This document shows positions 1 to 11,803 of a DNA stretch of 64,000 nt, piece by piece; position 1 is the first letter of the stretch; each line of letters opens with the position of its first letter. This DNA comes from Fasciolopsis buskii (lineage: Eukaryota > Platyhelminthes > Trematoda > Plagiorchiida > Fasciolidae), in assembly GCA_008360955.1 (NCBI GenBank), contig LUCM01001864.1, positions 1 to 64,000 of the forward strand. Reading direction: 5' to 3'. The translations under genes were made by a program, and so were the position numbers. The notes under the pieces were generated by a model. That model ran no database searches. It saw only the letters and a program-made list of their open reading frames with translations, and was not told where the DNA came from.

Positions 1-77
<77 letters not shown>

Positions 78-142
78 GGATGGATTGATAAATTGGTATA
101 TATGGAGAGAGATAGGTAGACAGATGGATAGATAGATAGATT
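1..142. repeat. GATA tetranucleotide microsatellite
   Basis: Perfect TAGA units fill roughly the first 76 bases, then the array degrades into GATG, GATT and GATA variants until about position 142. The window edge cuts the array, so its true length is unknown. No coding meaning. Confidence 0.97.
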
Positions 143-300
143 ATAAGTTGACAGTTTTATGGATAAATAGCTGAGTTTGACTTGGTAAATGCATGTTCTC
201 TCTTTTATATTCGCAGATCAGAGGAATCGTGTTCTTCAGAAAGCAAACGATCTCTGCATTTAAACGACATCGACGGCTTTAACTTTCGCATGCAATTGTC

Positions 301-480
301 TCGCAGTGATTGTTGTCAAGGGGATGAAATCATGGTCCCTGGACGGAAAGGTCATGGGTTCGAATCCTCCCATCTCGTACTAACTTCCTAACTCGACGGA
401 ACTTCGTTGATTGCGGCCACTTTCCTGACACTGCTGTGCGCCATCATTTCATCGAGGAAGAAGGAAAACGAAAAGAAGCC
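301..480 (+). repeat. Diverged tRNA-derived SINE remnant (family 1)
   Basis: A perfect pol III B box, GGTTCGAATCC, lies at 357-367 and is followed by the CCTCCCA block seen after the B box in the better copies at 28066 and 40611. The upstream 45 bases resemble the tRNA-like head of those copies (a run reading roughly GATGAAATCATGGTCCCTGG). The right half is poorly conserved and the usual AAAGATAA tail is replaced by an A/G-rich run near 455-480. Read as an old family-1 SINE copy. Confidence 0.5.
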
Positions 481-1099
481 ACAGTTCAAGTTTTTATACC
501 ATGAAAGGAGATCGTTTTGCTAACCTGTTTGATGTTTAGGGAAATCGTGCTGAAGCTGAACACAAATGCTAATGTAATTTAGAAGATGAGTAGAACTTTC
601 ATCAAGGATTTTATCTTTATGTTTTGCATCAGCAAAATTTGTTCTCGAACAGTCCCGTTTGCTCTCGTTTCGTTTGCAAACGAGAAATTTCGGTGCGGAT
701 GGAAAAGGTCTTAACCCACTCGCGTTCTGCAGGATTTTACGTGGTTTATCGGTCTCTAAATGTTGGTAAATGACCTCTGGTTATAGTCTATTATTCTCGA
801 GCAATCCCGTAGCAGTTAATTACTTAGGGAAAAATAAATTCACTCGTTTTTTCATGTTGCAAAGGGGCACAGCATATGCGCATCGCATTATTCAATAAGG
901 TTACCTGGTATAAATGTTTTCATTATCTGTGCTGAACCTATATATATATATATAACCAGCTTGAAAGCAAACATGGTCCCAACGCAACATCATGTGAATA
1001 AGACCTTACTGAAAGATGATAATAATGTTTTCGCTGTAGACATTTTGTGATTTTCGGTTCCTTTCAGCCATTTTAAGAGGACGGGTTCTTCAAACAAGC
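481..1099. other. Unannotated AT-rich stretch
   Basis: No gene or known repeat recognised. A short TA run lies at 940-953. No splice-bounded open frame stood out. Confidence 0.5.
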
Positions 1100-1420
1100 C
1101 GCACATCATTCGAGCCGCTGACTGTGGTTTTGAGGCATATCTCCCAGCCTGTCTAACCAATACTCATCACCTGTTAGGCCCCAACTAGGATTGCGGGAAT
1201 CCCTAACCGAGGCCCAAACAGAAGCTAATTTCTTCATACTTCTAAATCAAGTTATAGCCTGGCTGTCACATCACTTCCGCAGACTTGGTCAGCACGTGCA
1301 AGAAGAGCACGAAAAGATAGACGATGGGCAGGAATACACAATACGTGTCCGAACCACCGAAAGCGATGTGGAGCGTTTATGTCAATGGCATTTACCGAAA
1401 CCCACCTCATGATTACTAAG
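1100..1420 (-). pseudogene. RTE-type LINE, C-terminal fragment of the endonuclease-reverse transcriptase
   Basis: Read on the minus strand, 1260-1350 encodes a peptide containing RFRWFGHVL, IPAHRL and RALLARA. In flatworm RTE-like LINEs the usual forms are LRWLGHVL, MPAHRL and RALFARA, near the C terminus. A second block at about 1110-1215, in another frame, reads MKKLAS, SVRDSR and DRLGDMPQN, matching the final segment of the same protein (compare MKKFAANLASVGASRL at 43630 in this window). The frame switch and in-frame stops make it a dead fragment. Only the last 100 or so residues are present, as expected for a 5'-truncated LINE insertion. No upstream catalytic domain was found. Confidence 0.8.
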
Positions 1421-4182
1421 AGCGTCTCCTTGTCACTAGACAATAGGCAGGAACCTATCACTGATGGACAAATGCTGTTGCAGTGATTCCACTTCCATAG
1501 GACCGTGCGATATTGCTTTGTGATGTTCTTCATTTTTTATTACTCCCAACAAATGCAATTTCTCATCCTCCGGGGATACTGTTTTGTCATCTGCCTGTTG
1601 GGGCGTTGTTATCTTAGTTGTACTGGAACTGTTTGTTTCATATTCCCTAACTTATTCAGCTCACTTTGAGTAGTTCGGCAATGGATACTGCTAGTTTCAC
1701 TCACTTCATTTGTCGCTCAGTTAGTTGGTTAACTTCTAAAATGTTCTCGAAAGGGGCGCAATCGTCCTTCACTCAAAAGTGCACAGGTGAACGTTTAATA
1801 AATTCCGTCAGAAGCTCCATCTACGCAAGCAACATACTCCTTCCAATTCAATACTTAACTGTGGCAAGCGAAAAATTTCCGACACCTGAATGACATACAA
1901 CGGCTCAGGTGAACAACACACATTGTGATGAAATGAAACATACCTTGCACGTTGCTGAGACCAGCTGACTCAAATCCGTTGATAAGATGCTTGGTAGACA
2001 CAGTCGACTGTATATATAGCGAGATCCGTAACAGTCGAACGTATTAATGGGGAAATTATTTTGGCTATAAATGTACAGTGTTCAAACAATCTGAAATAAG
2101 ATTGACAGTGCTTGACAAACCTATGCACATTCACTTTGACTACTACTAAGAGCTGAAGTAGCTGCCGTTCTTTTCTCTTAAGCCGACCCAACTCAAGCGT
2201 GCCTTCGGTTAGCAATATTGACCATAACAGGCGACGTCCGTCTGTGGATATCAAATACTAGAGCAGCCTTTGACCGATTTTTTCACTTTGCGTCATCTCA
2301 GAGTATGTTCACTTGTAGTAGAAAAAATGGAGCTTGCTGTGACAACGCAATGATTTTTCCTGAACACATTTTTGGGCATGCCCTGCTAAACGTTGGGAAT
2401 CAAGGACTTTCAGAATGGTGTTGCTTGTCCGATATTAAGTTCTTGGGAAGACAACTACTACGTGTAATAATTCTTGTACAGACACCTTCCAGGTGCATGA
2501 TATTGCAAGCTACGTACCTGGAGTCAAGTAATTACACAGGCTCAATTCCTTTGGTCAGAAAAAGATTCCACTTGTTTGAGGCACGATTCATCTCCGAATG
2601 ACAATAATCCTGTAACAATTAGATGGAATCCAAGCACTAGTGATCACCTCGAAGTCAAGTCACTGCTGGATTTGGGTAATCACACACTGCTGATAACTCG
2701 TCACTAGGCCGATCCAACCGGTTTATGGTATGTCGTGTCAACTTTCGTATTGATTCTAATCGACTAAAATCATCAAGCTCAGGGAAAAACCACGTTACGA
2801 GATTGTGGAATCGCTCACATTCTGGCCATACACTAAAATATTCCGAACAAACAGGGGGGTGGTTAGCGTCACCGGCATACCTCATCCGTTAACAAGGTAC
2901 TTTAAACATTTTGTGACATCAAAATTTCGCCAGTGGTGTTCCATGAGTACTGAATTGAACTCCTCGTAATTCGCGCTTACAAACATGTAGAAACACAAAC
3001 CGTTACCCGTACTAACGTGCACGACAGATTTGATTGTCTGTCTGTCCGTAAATCGGATCAGGATAGAACTGACTAGAAATCATTGAGGTCACATGAATAG
3101 AGGGTTGTGGTACAATTGAATTACGCGATGATTGGCTCATTAATCAACGGTGGGTAAAGAACGATACGTACTCTCATGTACTGCACTGTAGACGTAGAAA
3201 AATACTTGACCAGTTGATTGTCACGTACACTCATGACAACGAATTTCAGAGACCTGAATGTGCACAGCTACGGGGTTAAGTTGTCTCCCCATATACGATT
3301 AACGCATCGACTCTAGAGTCACACACATAAAACCGGTATTGAATACGGATTTCACACACGGATATCCGGCTGTCTGTATGAACGTCAATTACGCACAACT
3401 CCACTTACATGCACTGTGAGACCGAACGAAATGATTCACTCTCCAGCTAGTTAAAGTTTGCTTCCAAAAAAACAAGAACGCATACTATCACAGACATCAA
3501 ATGGAGTCCATTGTATTTCCGACTAATATAGTTCCTATTCCCCTGGTTCTAGTACTGCAGAACGGGAGGACAGATTCTGCACCATATACCCACCGTGTTT
3601 CTGCGAGAAGCAAAAATCAATTGAGTTCACTTTACATTTTACGGGTAAACCGGGCAGCATCTGCCGTTTTGCATACAAATGTTTTCGAGTTCTTCTTTAA
3701 TGATGTGCTGTTATTTCCGCAGGTTTATTCCGAAATTAGCTGTCTCCTAACTGTCAGTTATCAACCGTTTATCTTCCATACCACTAACCCAACCGGCCAT
3801 TAAACTTCATGATTGACAATTATACACACTGATCCGCGTGTGAAAGATTGTGTACAGGAAACTTTTACATCCACTGCATGATGGGAATTCAAAGTCCCGT
3901 TCTCATATTTTCACAGTATCCGCTCTTTGCTCCATATCCCCAGGATCCAACGTATATATGGTAACTTCGCTGCCCCTAGTTGACACGCTCCTTGACAAAA
4001 CAGGGGCCGGGTTTTACTCGACTTCCTGAGCATGCTATCCTAATCACTGGAACTGTTCATTTAACGAGTCTTTATTCCTACTGCATTTCGCTCTTCCATT
4101 TTTGGGAGACGGTGGGTGCAGTGGCTTGTTTTCATTGTCTTGTTCGACTGGAATGAGAGTTTTATCCACGAAAGCCTGTATA
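1421..4182. other. Unannotated stretch, no supported gene
   Basis: Nothing recognised on either strand. The longest uninterrupted frames are 2218-2601 (+, about 127 codons) and 3501-3803 (+, 100 codons from an ATG). Neither has a familiar motif, a convincing splice context or a resemblance to the elements elsewhere in this window. Confidence 0.5.
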
Positions 4183-4339
4183 ATACAATACAACACAATA
4201 CAGTACAAAACAATACAATACAATACAATACAGTACAAAACAATACAATACAATACAATACAGTACAAAACAATACAATACAATACAATACAATACAATA
4301 CAATACAATACAATACAATACAATACAATACAATACAAT
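4183..4339. repeat. (AATAC)n pentanucleotide array with 30-bp higher-order unit
   Basis: About 31 pentamers, mostly AATAC. Variant pentamers AGTAC and AAAAC occur as an adjacent pair at 4201, 4231 and 4261, which defines three tandem 30-bp units (AGTAC, AAAAC, then four AATAC). The remainder to 4339 is nearly pure AATAC. Because five is not a multiple of three and no pentamer frame creates a stop, several frames stay open here; these are artefacts. A second, shorter array of the same unit is at 62963-63021. Confidence 0.97.
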
Positions 4340-7300
4340 CCGGAGACATTTCCTTTCACTTCCTTCCGTCTACTCTAATTGATTAATAAACCACAGTGTA
4401 CATCAGTTCCAGGATGGGATTCGCGACCAAAAGAAGACAGCCAAGCGACGAATTTGATCGGTGGTGGGGGAATGAATACACGAATTTTATGTTGAAATGT
4501 AGCAAGGCTGTTGGGGGTGACCATCCACTGTCAAGCAGACACTGCCATTATGCGAACCGAGTACTTAATCCAGCCGACTTTCTACTGCTTCGACTAAACA
4601 TGATTTGACAGTCCCGTGCATATTGCAACCGGTTACTGGTGCTAATGTTCGAAGCAAGCCAATTTTCTGATCTGAGCCTTTTGGCATGGATGGATGTAGC
4701 AATGTTTACAAATTCCACAATTAAGACGAACCGGTTGACAACCTGTATGACGTTTAGAGAAGTAGACTTGGTACCCCTGGCTGGTTGGGTGGTGACTGAA
4801 TACATTCAGGACGGTTAAGGATTGGCCAGAACGTTGTGCATGAAGACTAGAGCAATGGTGAAGTGATACACGACACATCGTCTGTGCTTTCTGAAGGGGA
4901 CCAGGATGTGTAGGCAGTATGCGAATCTAAGGCAAGAACTGATATACTGGCCAGCCTCAAGAGACAAACAACCCCAAGAAGGTTTCCACACTACATACTC
5001 AAGACGATTTGGTAAGGAACCAAAATGCGAAATCACTTTACCAATGTAATCTTGATCGCTTGACGGCATCATCTCCTGACCAACCCACTAATGACTCTGT
5101 TTGCTCTGTGGCAAAGCTTCTAGTCCAAAAAAGATTTGAACCTTCCATATAAAATACCACTTAGTAACAGACAATGAAAAGATCCATTCTCAATCGAAAT
5201 ACTGAATTCCATTCTAAAAATCTTGCATCAATACAGAGGAAGGCTGGATGTTAGCAGATTTATTTACCAACTTTTACTATTGGACACTGGTCCTAATCGG
5301 ACTACCGTGTAACCATATGCGACGGTTTCCTCGTCGACTGAGCTTTCAAACCCAGACTGTGTAGTTTTTTGTGTCGTTTATGCGCCCAGTCCCAAATACT
5401 CAACCGCATAAACAAGCCCGTCTTATTATTCTGTTGGCCATGGAATATTGTACATTAGCACCTTGTCAACGTAGTAGAATTGACTTGATCAAGCCAAATT
5501 TTGTGAATTATATTCCAACGGAACAATTGCATCGCAGGAGTGCCGACTGTAGAGCTCTGTGGAACGGGACCTCTATCAAAACGATATAAAACAGAATAAA
5601 AAGAGTTTACTGCAAATTGGAAGCTCAAATGCCTCGTTACTCACACCAAAGGATTAAGACAAAACCACATGTTGGCAACAAGGAGGAATTTAGGACAGCA
5701 AATTTTTCTGTTGATCGTTGCCTTCTGCCGCTTAAAGCAGAGTGCCGTTAGTTGATCGTCGAAAAATTTCCAGCCACTATGGCCCCAAAATATTTGAAAT
5801 TTTTCCCTACTGGGGGACTGAAACATATCAACATTTGGTTTTGGGACATCACATTTGTGAACTTTACTTCAGTTAATCATTTCAGATAGCACACGTTCCC
5901 TTCCTCTTGTAGGTTAAACGCAACTGCATTACTAATTGGAAAACTGGCCAGACAGTGGACTGCTAATCTGGCGATCAGTATAGTCTCGAAAATCGCCCCC
6001 TGGATTTGGTGCTCAAAGATAGCATTGTTGTGTTAGAAGATTCTTCCGCCACGCTCCACTCAACCTCTGCCGAAATAACTCTTAGGCGAGTGTTATCGAG
6101 CTATCGAGCGAATCCAACACCAACAAACGCTTTTACAACCAATCCATAATTGTCAATTAAATGGCTGTTCTTCATCGAGTAGTCTGCGGAACAGGTTCTT
6201 TCATATCAGCACCTACGTTCATCTGTAGAGAGAGAAAAAGATGAGATAGCGATGCGGACCGTGAACGCCAGGTAATGTTTCCTTCGACTAAGACTGACGC
6301 TTTGAAGTGTCAACGAAATCAGAGTAGTTACTGAAACTAGTGCTAACTCCCCCCTTCGCAATTCGCTCTGTACCCAAACATAACTGTAAAATTCGATCAA
6401 ATCAGGCTGAAGATTCCCGAATGCTGAAAGGTTCTGCTCACTAGCGTTTACCCAAAAATCCTCAAAATCAATGGTGGCGACAGGAAGTCAAGAGAAAATG
6501 AAGAAACTGTCCTTTGGCGTGGATAAAATTCCCATCCGCCTGCAACGTTGACGGTTGCGTTTTTAGGTAATGCTCTGAGGTGACCCGATTAGTAGCTAAC
6601 CCAGCAAACCTTTTGCCCTGATCCTTGCCCTGGAGGTGGATTAGGCGCATTGTTTGGCAGTCCAAAGAGTGAATGGAAAAGTAGAACTTCAGTACCTTTG
6701 TTTGGCCTAGGGAGCCCGGTGAAGAAAAATGACTTGTTCACAATCTGCACTGAGCTTGCCTCCGACCAACTCGCGTGGCCGTTGCTCGTACACGATATCA
6801 ATGACGTCCATTTTTCCTCTCGCAAGAGATAGAGGGGTAAAAAACTAAGAAAAAGCAATTGGGAGGTCGAATCCGTGATCCTCTTTCCAGTCGACAGGCC
6901 ATTTTATTCAAAAGTTTGCTCTATCTCCCATAATCACCTTTCTACCCGCCTGTAATTTTACCCTGGTCTGCTAAAGACAAGTTTTGTGCTGCTGAAACCT
7001 GTCTTCAGAATGATCACCAAGGTTCCTCATATTCCTCTCTCTGTTCCGAATAGCAGCGTCTGAGTGAGTAACATAAGCGTTTGAAATTCAGTTTGACACT
7101 CAGACTAACTTGCCTGAATATAAATTCCACTGTTCTGTGCGATGCCCATACCGATTTATCCGTTTTCTCGTGATATGCTTTACGTGTGAGTGTAGCTGAA
7201 TGGACATATCCTATAGCCATTAAGACCCAAGGCAATATCTTATCCTGGCGCCGAATGCCTCAGAGAACAGCTTGTAACGAGGAACCCAATCCACAGGTAT

Positions 7301-8654
7301 GTGTGCAAGACTTCTTAACCATCCTACCCTACGTCCGTTTTATAATTACAATCAGGTGACGGGCTTGGTGTACACAAAGATATCACGAAAGCGACTGTTC
7401 GAGATGTGACAGGAAATGGCAGTTTGTGACGTTGTGGCATTCGAAATAATTCCCCATCCTGGCGGTTCATTTAATTTACAACCTTAGAATTATTCTTTCA
7501 TCGTAATTCAACGTCACGAGCAAGCGATCAAAGTCGAATCACATTCCTGTAAGGTTGCTAACTGCAAAAACCTAAATGGACCGAATTTCAGTCTATTTGT
7601 TATTTGACCGAAATAACTTTCTTACCGTATTACAACCATGATGGCTGCTTTTTTGATCGATGGATTGTCTACGACATGCTAAAACCTGAATACAAATACA
7701 AATGAGAACTTTACAAGCAGTTTTTCATTCTAACCATGAACTGAAGTTGCAGATAACCATCACTTCGAGCCACAGCAAGAAGTTCGTCTGCACGTTAGTC
7801 AAAAGTACAAGTGTGCCAATGCGCATGTCCCGTCATTTCCATCGAATGACAAATGATCTGCCTGACACGTCTGCACGTACTCGCTGATGGTCGGTGATCG
7901 GCCCAGCGGACGTCAGCGAACATACATGTAGGCGGGTGTACACACAAGTGCCCTCACGCTTTGGTGTCCTGCTTACTTGTGCGTTGATTGACTGGCTCTC
8001 GGTATGTAGCAGACCGGTCGCATGGCTCACGTGATCCATGCTGCTGACAGCAAGCCGTGTATGTCCGAGACGAAGGTGTGGCCACCCAGAGTCTTGCTCC
8101 TATTCCCGAGCAAATTGCTTCAGTGCTCATGTGGTCGCTGTTGTTAATGGCAGCTTCGTGTGCAAATAGATTGCTGCATTCATTGCGAGAGTACATGTTA
8201 CGGATGCGTTATCGCGCAACATGAATAAGCCATCTGGGGAAAAAATCAGTTCAGATGGCCAGACTGAGAAAGATTAGTACTGTCAGGTGATTCGAGGAGA
8301 ACAAGGAGGCGTCGTGGCTGATCTACGGGATTTGCTTTTTCTTTTCACGGACTGAGGGAACTAGCAATATTGCGTAATTTCCGACTCTCCTAGGCTGTAC
8401 AAATAAATAGCTGGACGTTGGTGGGAACTCTTATTGGTCGGAAGCCAGAAATCAGATACTGAACTGCAATATAGTAAGGCCACTAACATTTTACCAAAAA
8501 ATAATTACTTGTGTGCTTCCAGAGTGAAGGGATGTAGTCCTAATTCCAAAGCAATTCAAGCTGGACGCCAATTAGTCGATACCCAGTAGTATGGGCCAGT
8601 AACTGAGCTCGTGACAGCACTAAAATGGGAGCGGATGAGTCCTGATCATGGCCA
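4340..8654. other. Unannotated stretch, no supported gene
   Basis: No gene recognised. A possible reverse-orientation family-1 SINE trace lies near 6850-6940 (GGGAGGTCGAATCC followed by CTCTTTCCAGTC), too degraded to call. The interval 7880-8200 is visibly richer in G+C than its surroundings but holds no motif I recognise. The plus frame at about 6720-6760 encodes KKNDLFT, which recurs on the minus strand near 19670. Confidence 0.45.
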
Positions 8655-10054
8655 CGCCAATAAAATTACCACAGGGGTTGATCCTGACAGTCTGTGTTCA
8701 GCTCTTTTAAGGCATGATGCTGTGATTCTAACGGATGCATTTACTTCTCTGATTAATTCATCATTAATCTAGTCTTCTACCCCTGACTGTTAGAGACCGG
8801 TCTCTATTATTCCCATCCCTAAATCTAGCAGTTCTGTTGTTTTGGAAAAACGTTTTCCCCCCATCGCCTTAACATCCTCTGATCTTAAACTGACGGCGCG
8901 TGCTACCCTTAAGCGCCTGCGTTCTTCTATGTATCCTCCTGACGACCCTTTTCAGTTTGTCTATAAATCTAACAGGTACACTTTGGACGCTGTCGTCTCC
9001 CTCATTCACCGTATTTGCAAGTTCTTAAATGCGTGGCTGAAACCTGTACGTTGCTCATTTCTAGACTATTCGTCGATATTTGACTTAGCCCCATGGTCTC
9101 TTCTACGGTACAAACTGGAAACATTTGGTTGTCCCAAGCCGTTATAAGCATGGCTGTCTGATTACTTTACTAACCGAACCCAGTGCACACTAATGGACGG
9201 TGAGACTTCAAAACCGTTGACTGACAACTCAGGAATGCTGTAAGATGCTGTTCTTTCATCGTTTCTTTTCTCTACTTACATCAGCGACTTATCAACCAGC
9301 TCACTCTGTCATCTGTTTTAGTATGCTGATGATGTTGCTCTCCCTCAAGACGTTTCGAGCAACGACGATTTTCAGTTTTTCCAACAACCTATCTCCTGTT
9401 TACGATTTCTCTGCATGAGCTGGTTTAAATCTCAGCACATCTAAAAGTTTTGAATGTCTGTTCCTTCTCGGTCAGCCTACCCGTCTGAAACGCCTTTCAT
9501 CAATTCAAAAATACTTGCCAGGGTTGATTCTGTGAAATATCTAGGAATTACTATTGATAAAAATCTGAACTGGACTTTTCGCTTTTCTACCTGTGTAAAG
9601 AATCTCCGACGTTTGTCATTGCAAATCAGGAAGCTTCGGTATCACAAGTTTAAACAAAGCACCGATGTTTTTCCAGTCCCTCTCTACTGTTCTCCGGTTA
9701 TATATCCAGGTTTAATTAGAAAAGACTTTAAAATTCTTCGCCAAGGGCCATGTACCTTTCGTACCACTAACTCAGTTGTCTTTCAATCTATGTGATCAGC
9801 ACTTATCAGCATGTGAGGAATTTGCTCACAAAATTATTTCAGATCCCACTAATGTTCTGCACAACGAACTCTCAAAGTACCGCTCTCATATCTCTACACG
9901 ATCCGCTTTTCGTTCCATACCCTCCAGAATCAATATCTCTAGGATCTCCACTATCCCATATTTAGCACAATTTTTCCGCCTGTCAGGCAAGATTACACTT
10001 CAGAAAGAGGACATCAGATCGAGAGTGGGTTTCACGATTATTGTCGCTCGCTAG
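8655..10054 (+). pseudogene. CR1/SR1-like LINE, reverse transcriptase region, broken
   Basis: Non-LTR retrotransposon polymerase remnant. In order: a finger region with VSIIPIPKSS and FPPIALTSSDLK (8780-8890), DPFQFVYKSNRYTLDAVVSL with CSFLDYSSIFD (8946-9080, palm motif A), a WLSDYFTNRTQ block (9148-9183), YADD catalytic motif C at 9322-9333, VDSVKYLGITIDKNLNW at about 9520-9570 (motif E/thumb), and a degenerate C-terminal tail to about 10054. The frame is broken by TAA at 9144, TAA at 9241, TAG immediately before YADD at 9319 and further downstream lesions. No endonuclease precedes it, so the copy is 5'-truncated near 8655. The same region exists in inverted orientation at 60287-60925. Confidence 0.9.
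8697..9254 (+). repeat. 558-bp perfect inverted repeat, left arm
   Basis: Aligned line by line, every base of 8697-9254 equals the reverse complement of 60352-60909. The mismatch at 8696 (G versus C) ends identity on the left and 9255 (T versus G) on the right. Homology continues with roughly 15-20 % mismatch to about 8655 and 9318. Both copies carry the same stop codons. Confidence 0.95.
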
Positions 10055-11106
10055 GTATGGGCATCCGTTACCCTAAAGTCTAGCCAAAAACTGCGAAAAT
10101 GTATTGTGCTTCTGGGATAAAACTTATTCGTTCTTCCTTATGCAAAAATTCTACTGATAACACAATACACTTTTACTTCTAACAAGAAATTTCGATTTCT
10201 GCAGACAATTGTTGTCTTCCACAGTGATTTGATCCTTTCGGGGAACGAGGACGGTATTTTTACCAGCAGTGTACTGGAAAGAAAACATCATAGAAGAAAG
10301 TCTTAGGAAAGATTCTCTAGGGAATATCTAGCATGAGTGACGGTACATTAGAAGACAAAAATCCGGTATCCCCGTATCAACATCAGTTGTCTACCTGACC
10401 TTGTGGTGAATTAGGGTTCACAATAGACACGCCTGTGATCATCGTTTTGTAAGTCGATATCTTCCGGTTCAGTTTAAGATCAGATGCACTACCTATTGTG
10501 AATTTCAATTCAAACACACAAATGTGGATTCGTCGCCGCCCTTCGTAACCCTACCGATCTAGGACCGATTCACTCGAAATCCGAATGGGCTTTTTCACAC
10601 AAAACAACAACCAAGGTGCCTTTCCTTTTGAAAACAAAGTGTTTGAACCTTTGCTTTTTTAATCGATAAGCCCATTATCTGCGATCCACGCTAACTGACA
10701 GTTGTTGTGCGTAATATACATTCACGGAGTTGCCTTCAGCTGCCCCACCATGCCATGAACTCTGATGTATTTACGCTCAATATGGTTGAATCACGTGATT
10801 AGGATGATCACCTAAGTCGAGAATGAAATTCACATCTTCGGCTTACTTGTCGGTAGAGATTCCCTTGACGCCATTATTTGGTCGAATTGCTCTACTCTCA
10901 ATTGCATTCAGGTTGTATTCTGCTTTTGGATCAAGCTGATCGATTTATCACAGTGCTGATCGGATTGAATCATGTCGAGAAATTGTGTGGTGTAAGGATG
11001 AAATTTTTCTCCAATGCAACACAGCAGGATCAAATTATTTCCAGAAAAGATTAGTTCGACTTAAAATCCAGTCCATTTTGTTTAAGAACGGCACTAAACC
11101 AGCGAT
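10055..11106. other. Unannotated stretch, no supported gene
   Basis: Lies between the end of the CR1-like LINE and the next SINE. No open frame of note, no repeat recognised. The exact LINE 3' end cannot be fixed because no clear tail or target-site duplication is visible. Confidence 0.45.
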
Positions 11107-11273
11107 AGTCGAGCGGATAAGGTCGTGACGTTTGGATTTCAAGGTCGCGGCTCCGAATGCCCCCACCGTCGGTCTACTTCACCATTTTGTAGCCTTCTGC
11201 TGGCCGATGCCTCTTCCTTGAAAAGGATATTTATTATTTTATTAAGAGAGGAAGTAAGATATAAAAACTAAGT
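11107..11273 (+). repeat. tRNA-derived SINE, family 1
   Basis: A-box region GTCGAGCGGATAAGG at 11108-11122, spacing typical of a tRNA, a mutated B box (GGCTCCGAATG, 11149-11159), then CCCACCG, a pyrimidine-rich body and a tail AGTAAGATATAAAAAC close to 11255-11270. It aligns along its whole length with the copy at 28066-28237, including the TTGAAAAGGATAT and TTATTTTATTAA blocks. Confidence 0.8.
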
Positions 11274-11619
11274 CAACAAAAGGTTAGATTCGTGTGACTA
11301 CTGTCACACGTGAATCAGAGACGATGCAATAAGCGCAGCTGTTGGTGAGAAAAGACGGATCAGCAAAGAAAAAACATTTCGATCATATAAGTGCTGCTCC
11401 GAATTACGACCAAAAAAGAGTACTAGGCTTTTGTTGATAACTCAACATCGCACGTATCAACAATTTGATAAATATTTTAGGGGACTTGCAAGTTACGACT
11501 TGGGATTATCCAACTACGAAATGCATTGCAGGAACATAGTTTATTTCTTCCAGACATAACGAAGCAACCTGTTGTATACTTGCAACTCTGTCGACACATT
11601 TTAACGAAATTTCTTGTGG

Positions 11620-11803
11620 CAAAGCACGGTGGTGGTGAGGCGGTCAACGCCATAGCATTTCAATTCAAAGATCGCGAGTTCGGTTCCTCCCACCATTGGT
11701 CTGCTTTCCCACTTGACCTTTTTTATTTGGCCACGACGCCTTTTCGGAAAATCAATTGCTTTGTGAGTTCGTTATTAAAGGATAGCAAAAGATATAAGTT
11801 TAG
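11620..11803 (+). repeat. tRNA-derived SINE, family 1
   Basis: Second copy in the same orientation about 350 bp downstream of the first. Head GGTGGTGAGGCGGTCAACGC, B-box region GAGTTCGGTTCCTCCCACC, then CCACTTGACC, the GGCCACGACGCCTTTTC block and a tail of AGCAAAAGATATAAG. It matches the arrangement in the 28066 copy, with the head more diverged. Confidence 0.75.

Noticed and set aside
2218..2601. Frame containing ISNTRAAF, similar to the ISKARAAF block of RTE LINEs
   Set aside because: Neighbouring blocks that should flank it (LRHLW, LLYGCETWP) are absent in any frame; the match is too short.
4044..4386. Long open frames on both strands encoding pentapeptide repeats (YCIVL, NTIQY)
   Set aside because: They arise because an AATAC array has no stop codon in several frames; the period of five nucleotides gives five-residue repeats. 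Not a gene.
8630..8650. GGATGAGTCC, part of the hammerhead ribozyme core known from schistosome repeats
   Set aside because: The required CTGATGA start, the GAAA segment and a helix III are missing.
8842..9147. A 101-residue protein present identically at 60459-60764, which could look like a conserved gene
   Set aside because: It is a stop-bounded piece of a LINE reverse transcriptase. The identity is at DNA level and includes the stop codons, so it reflects copying and not protein conservation.
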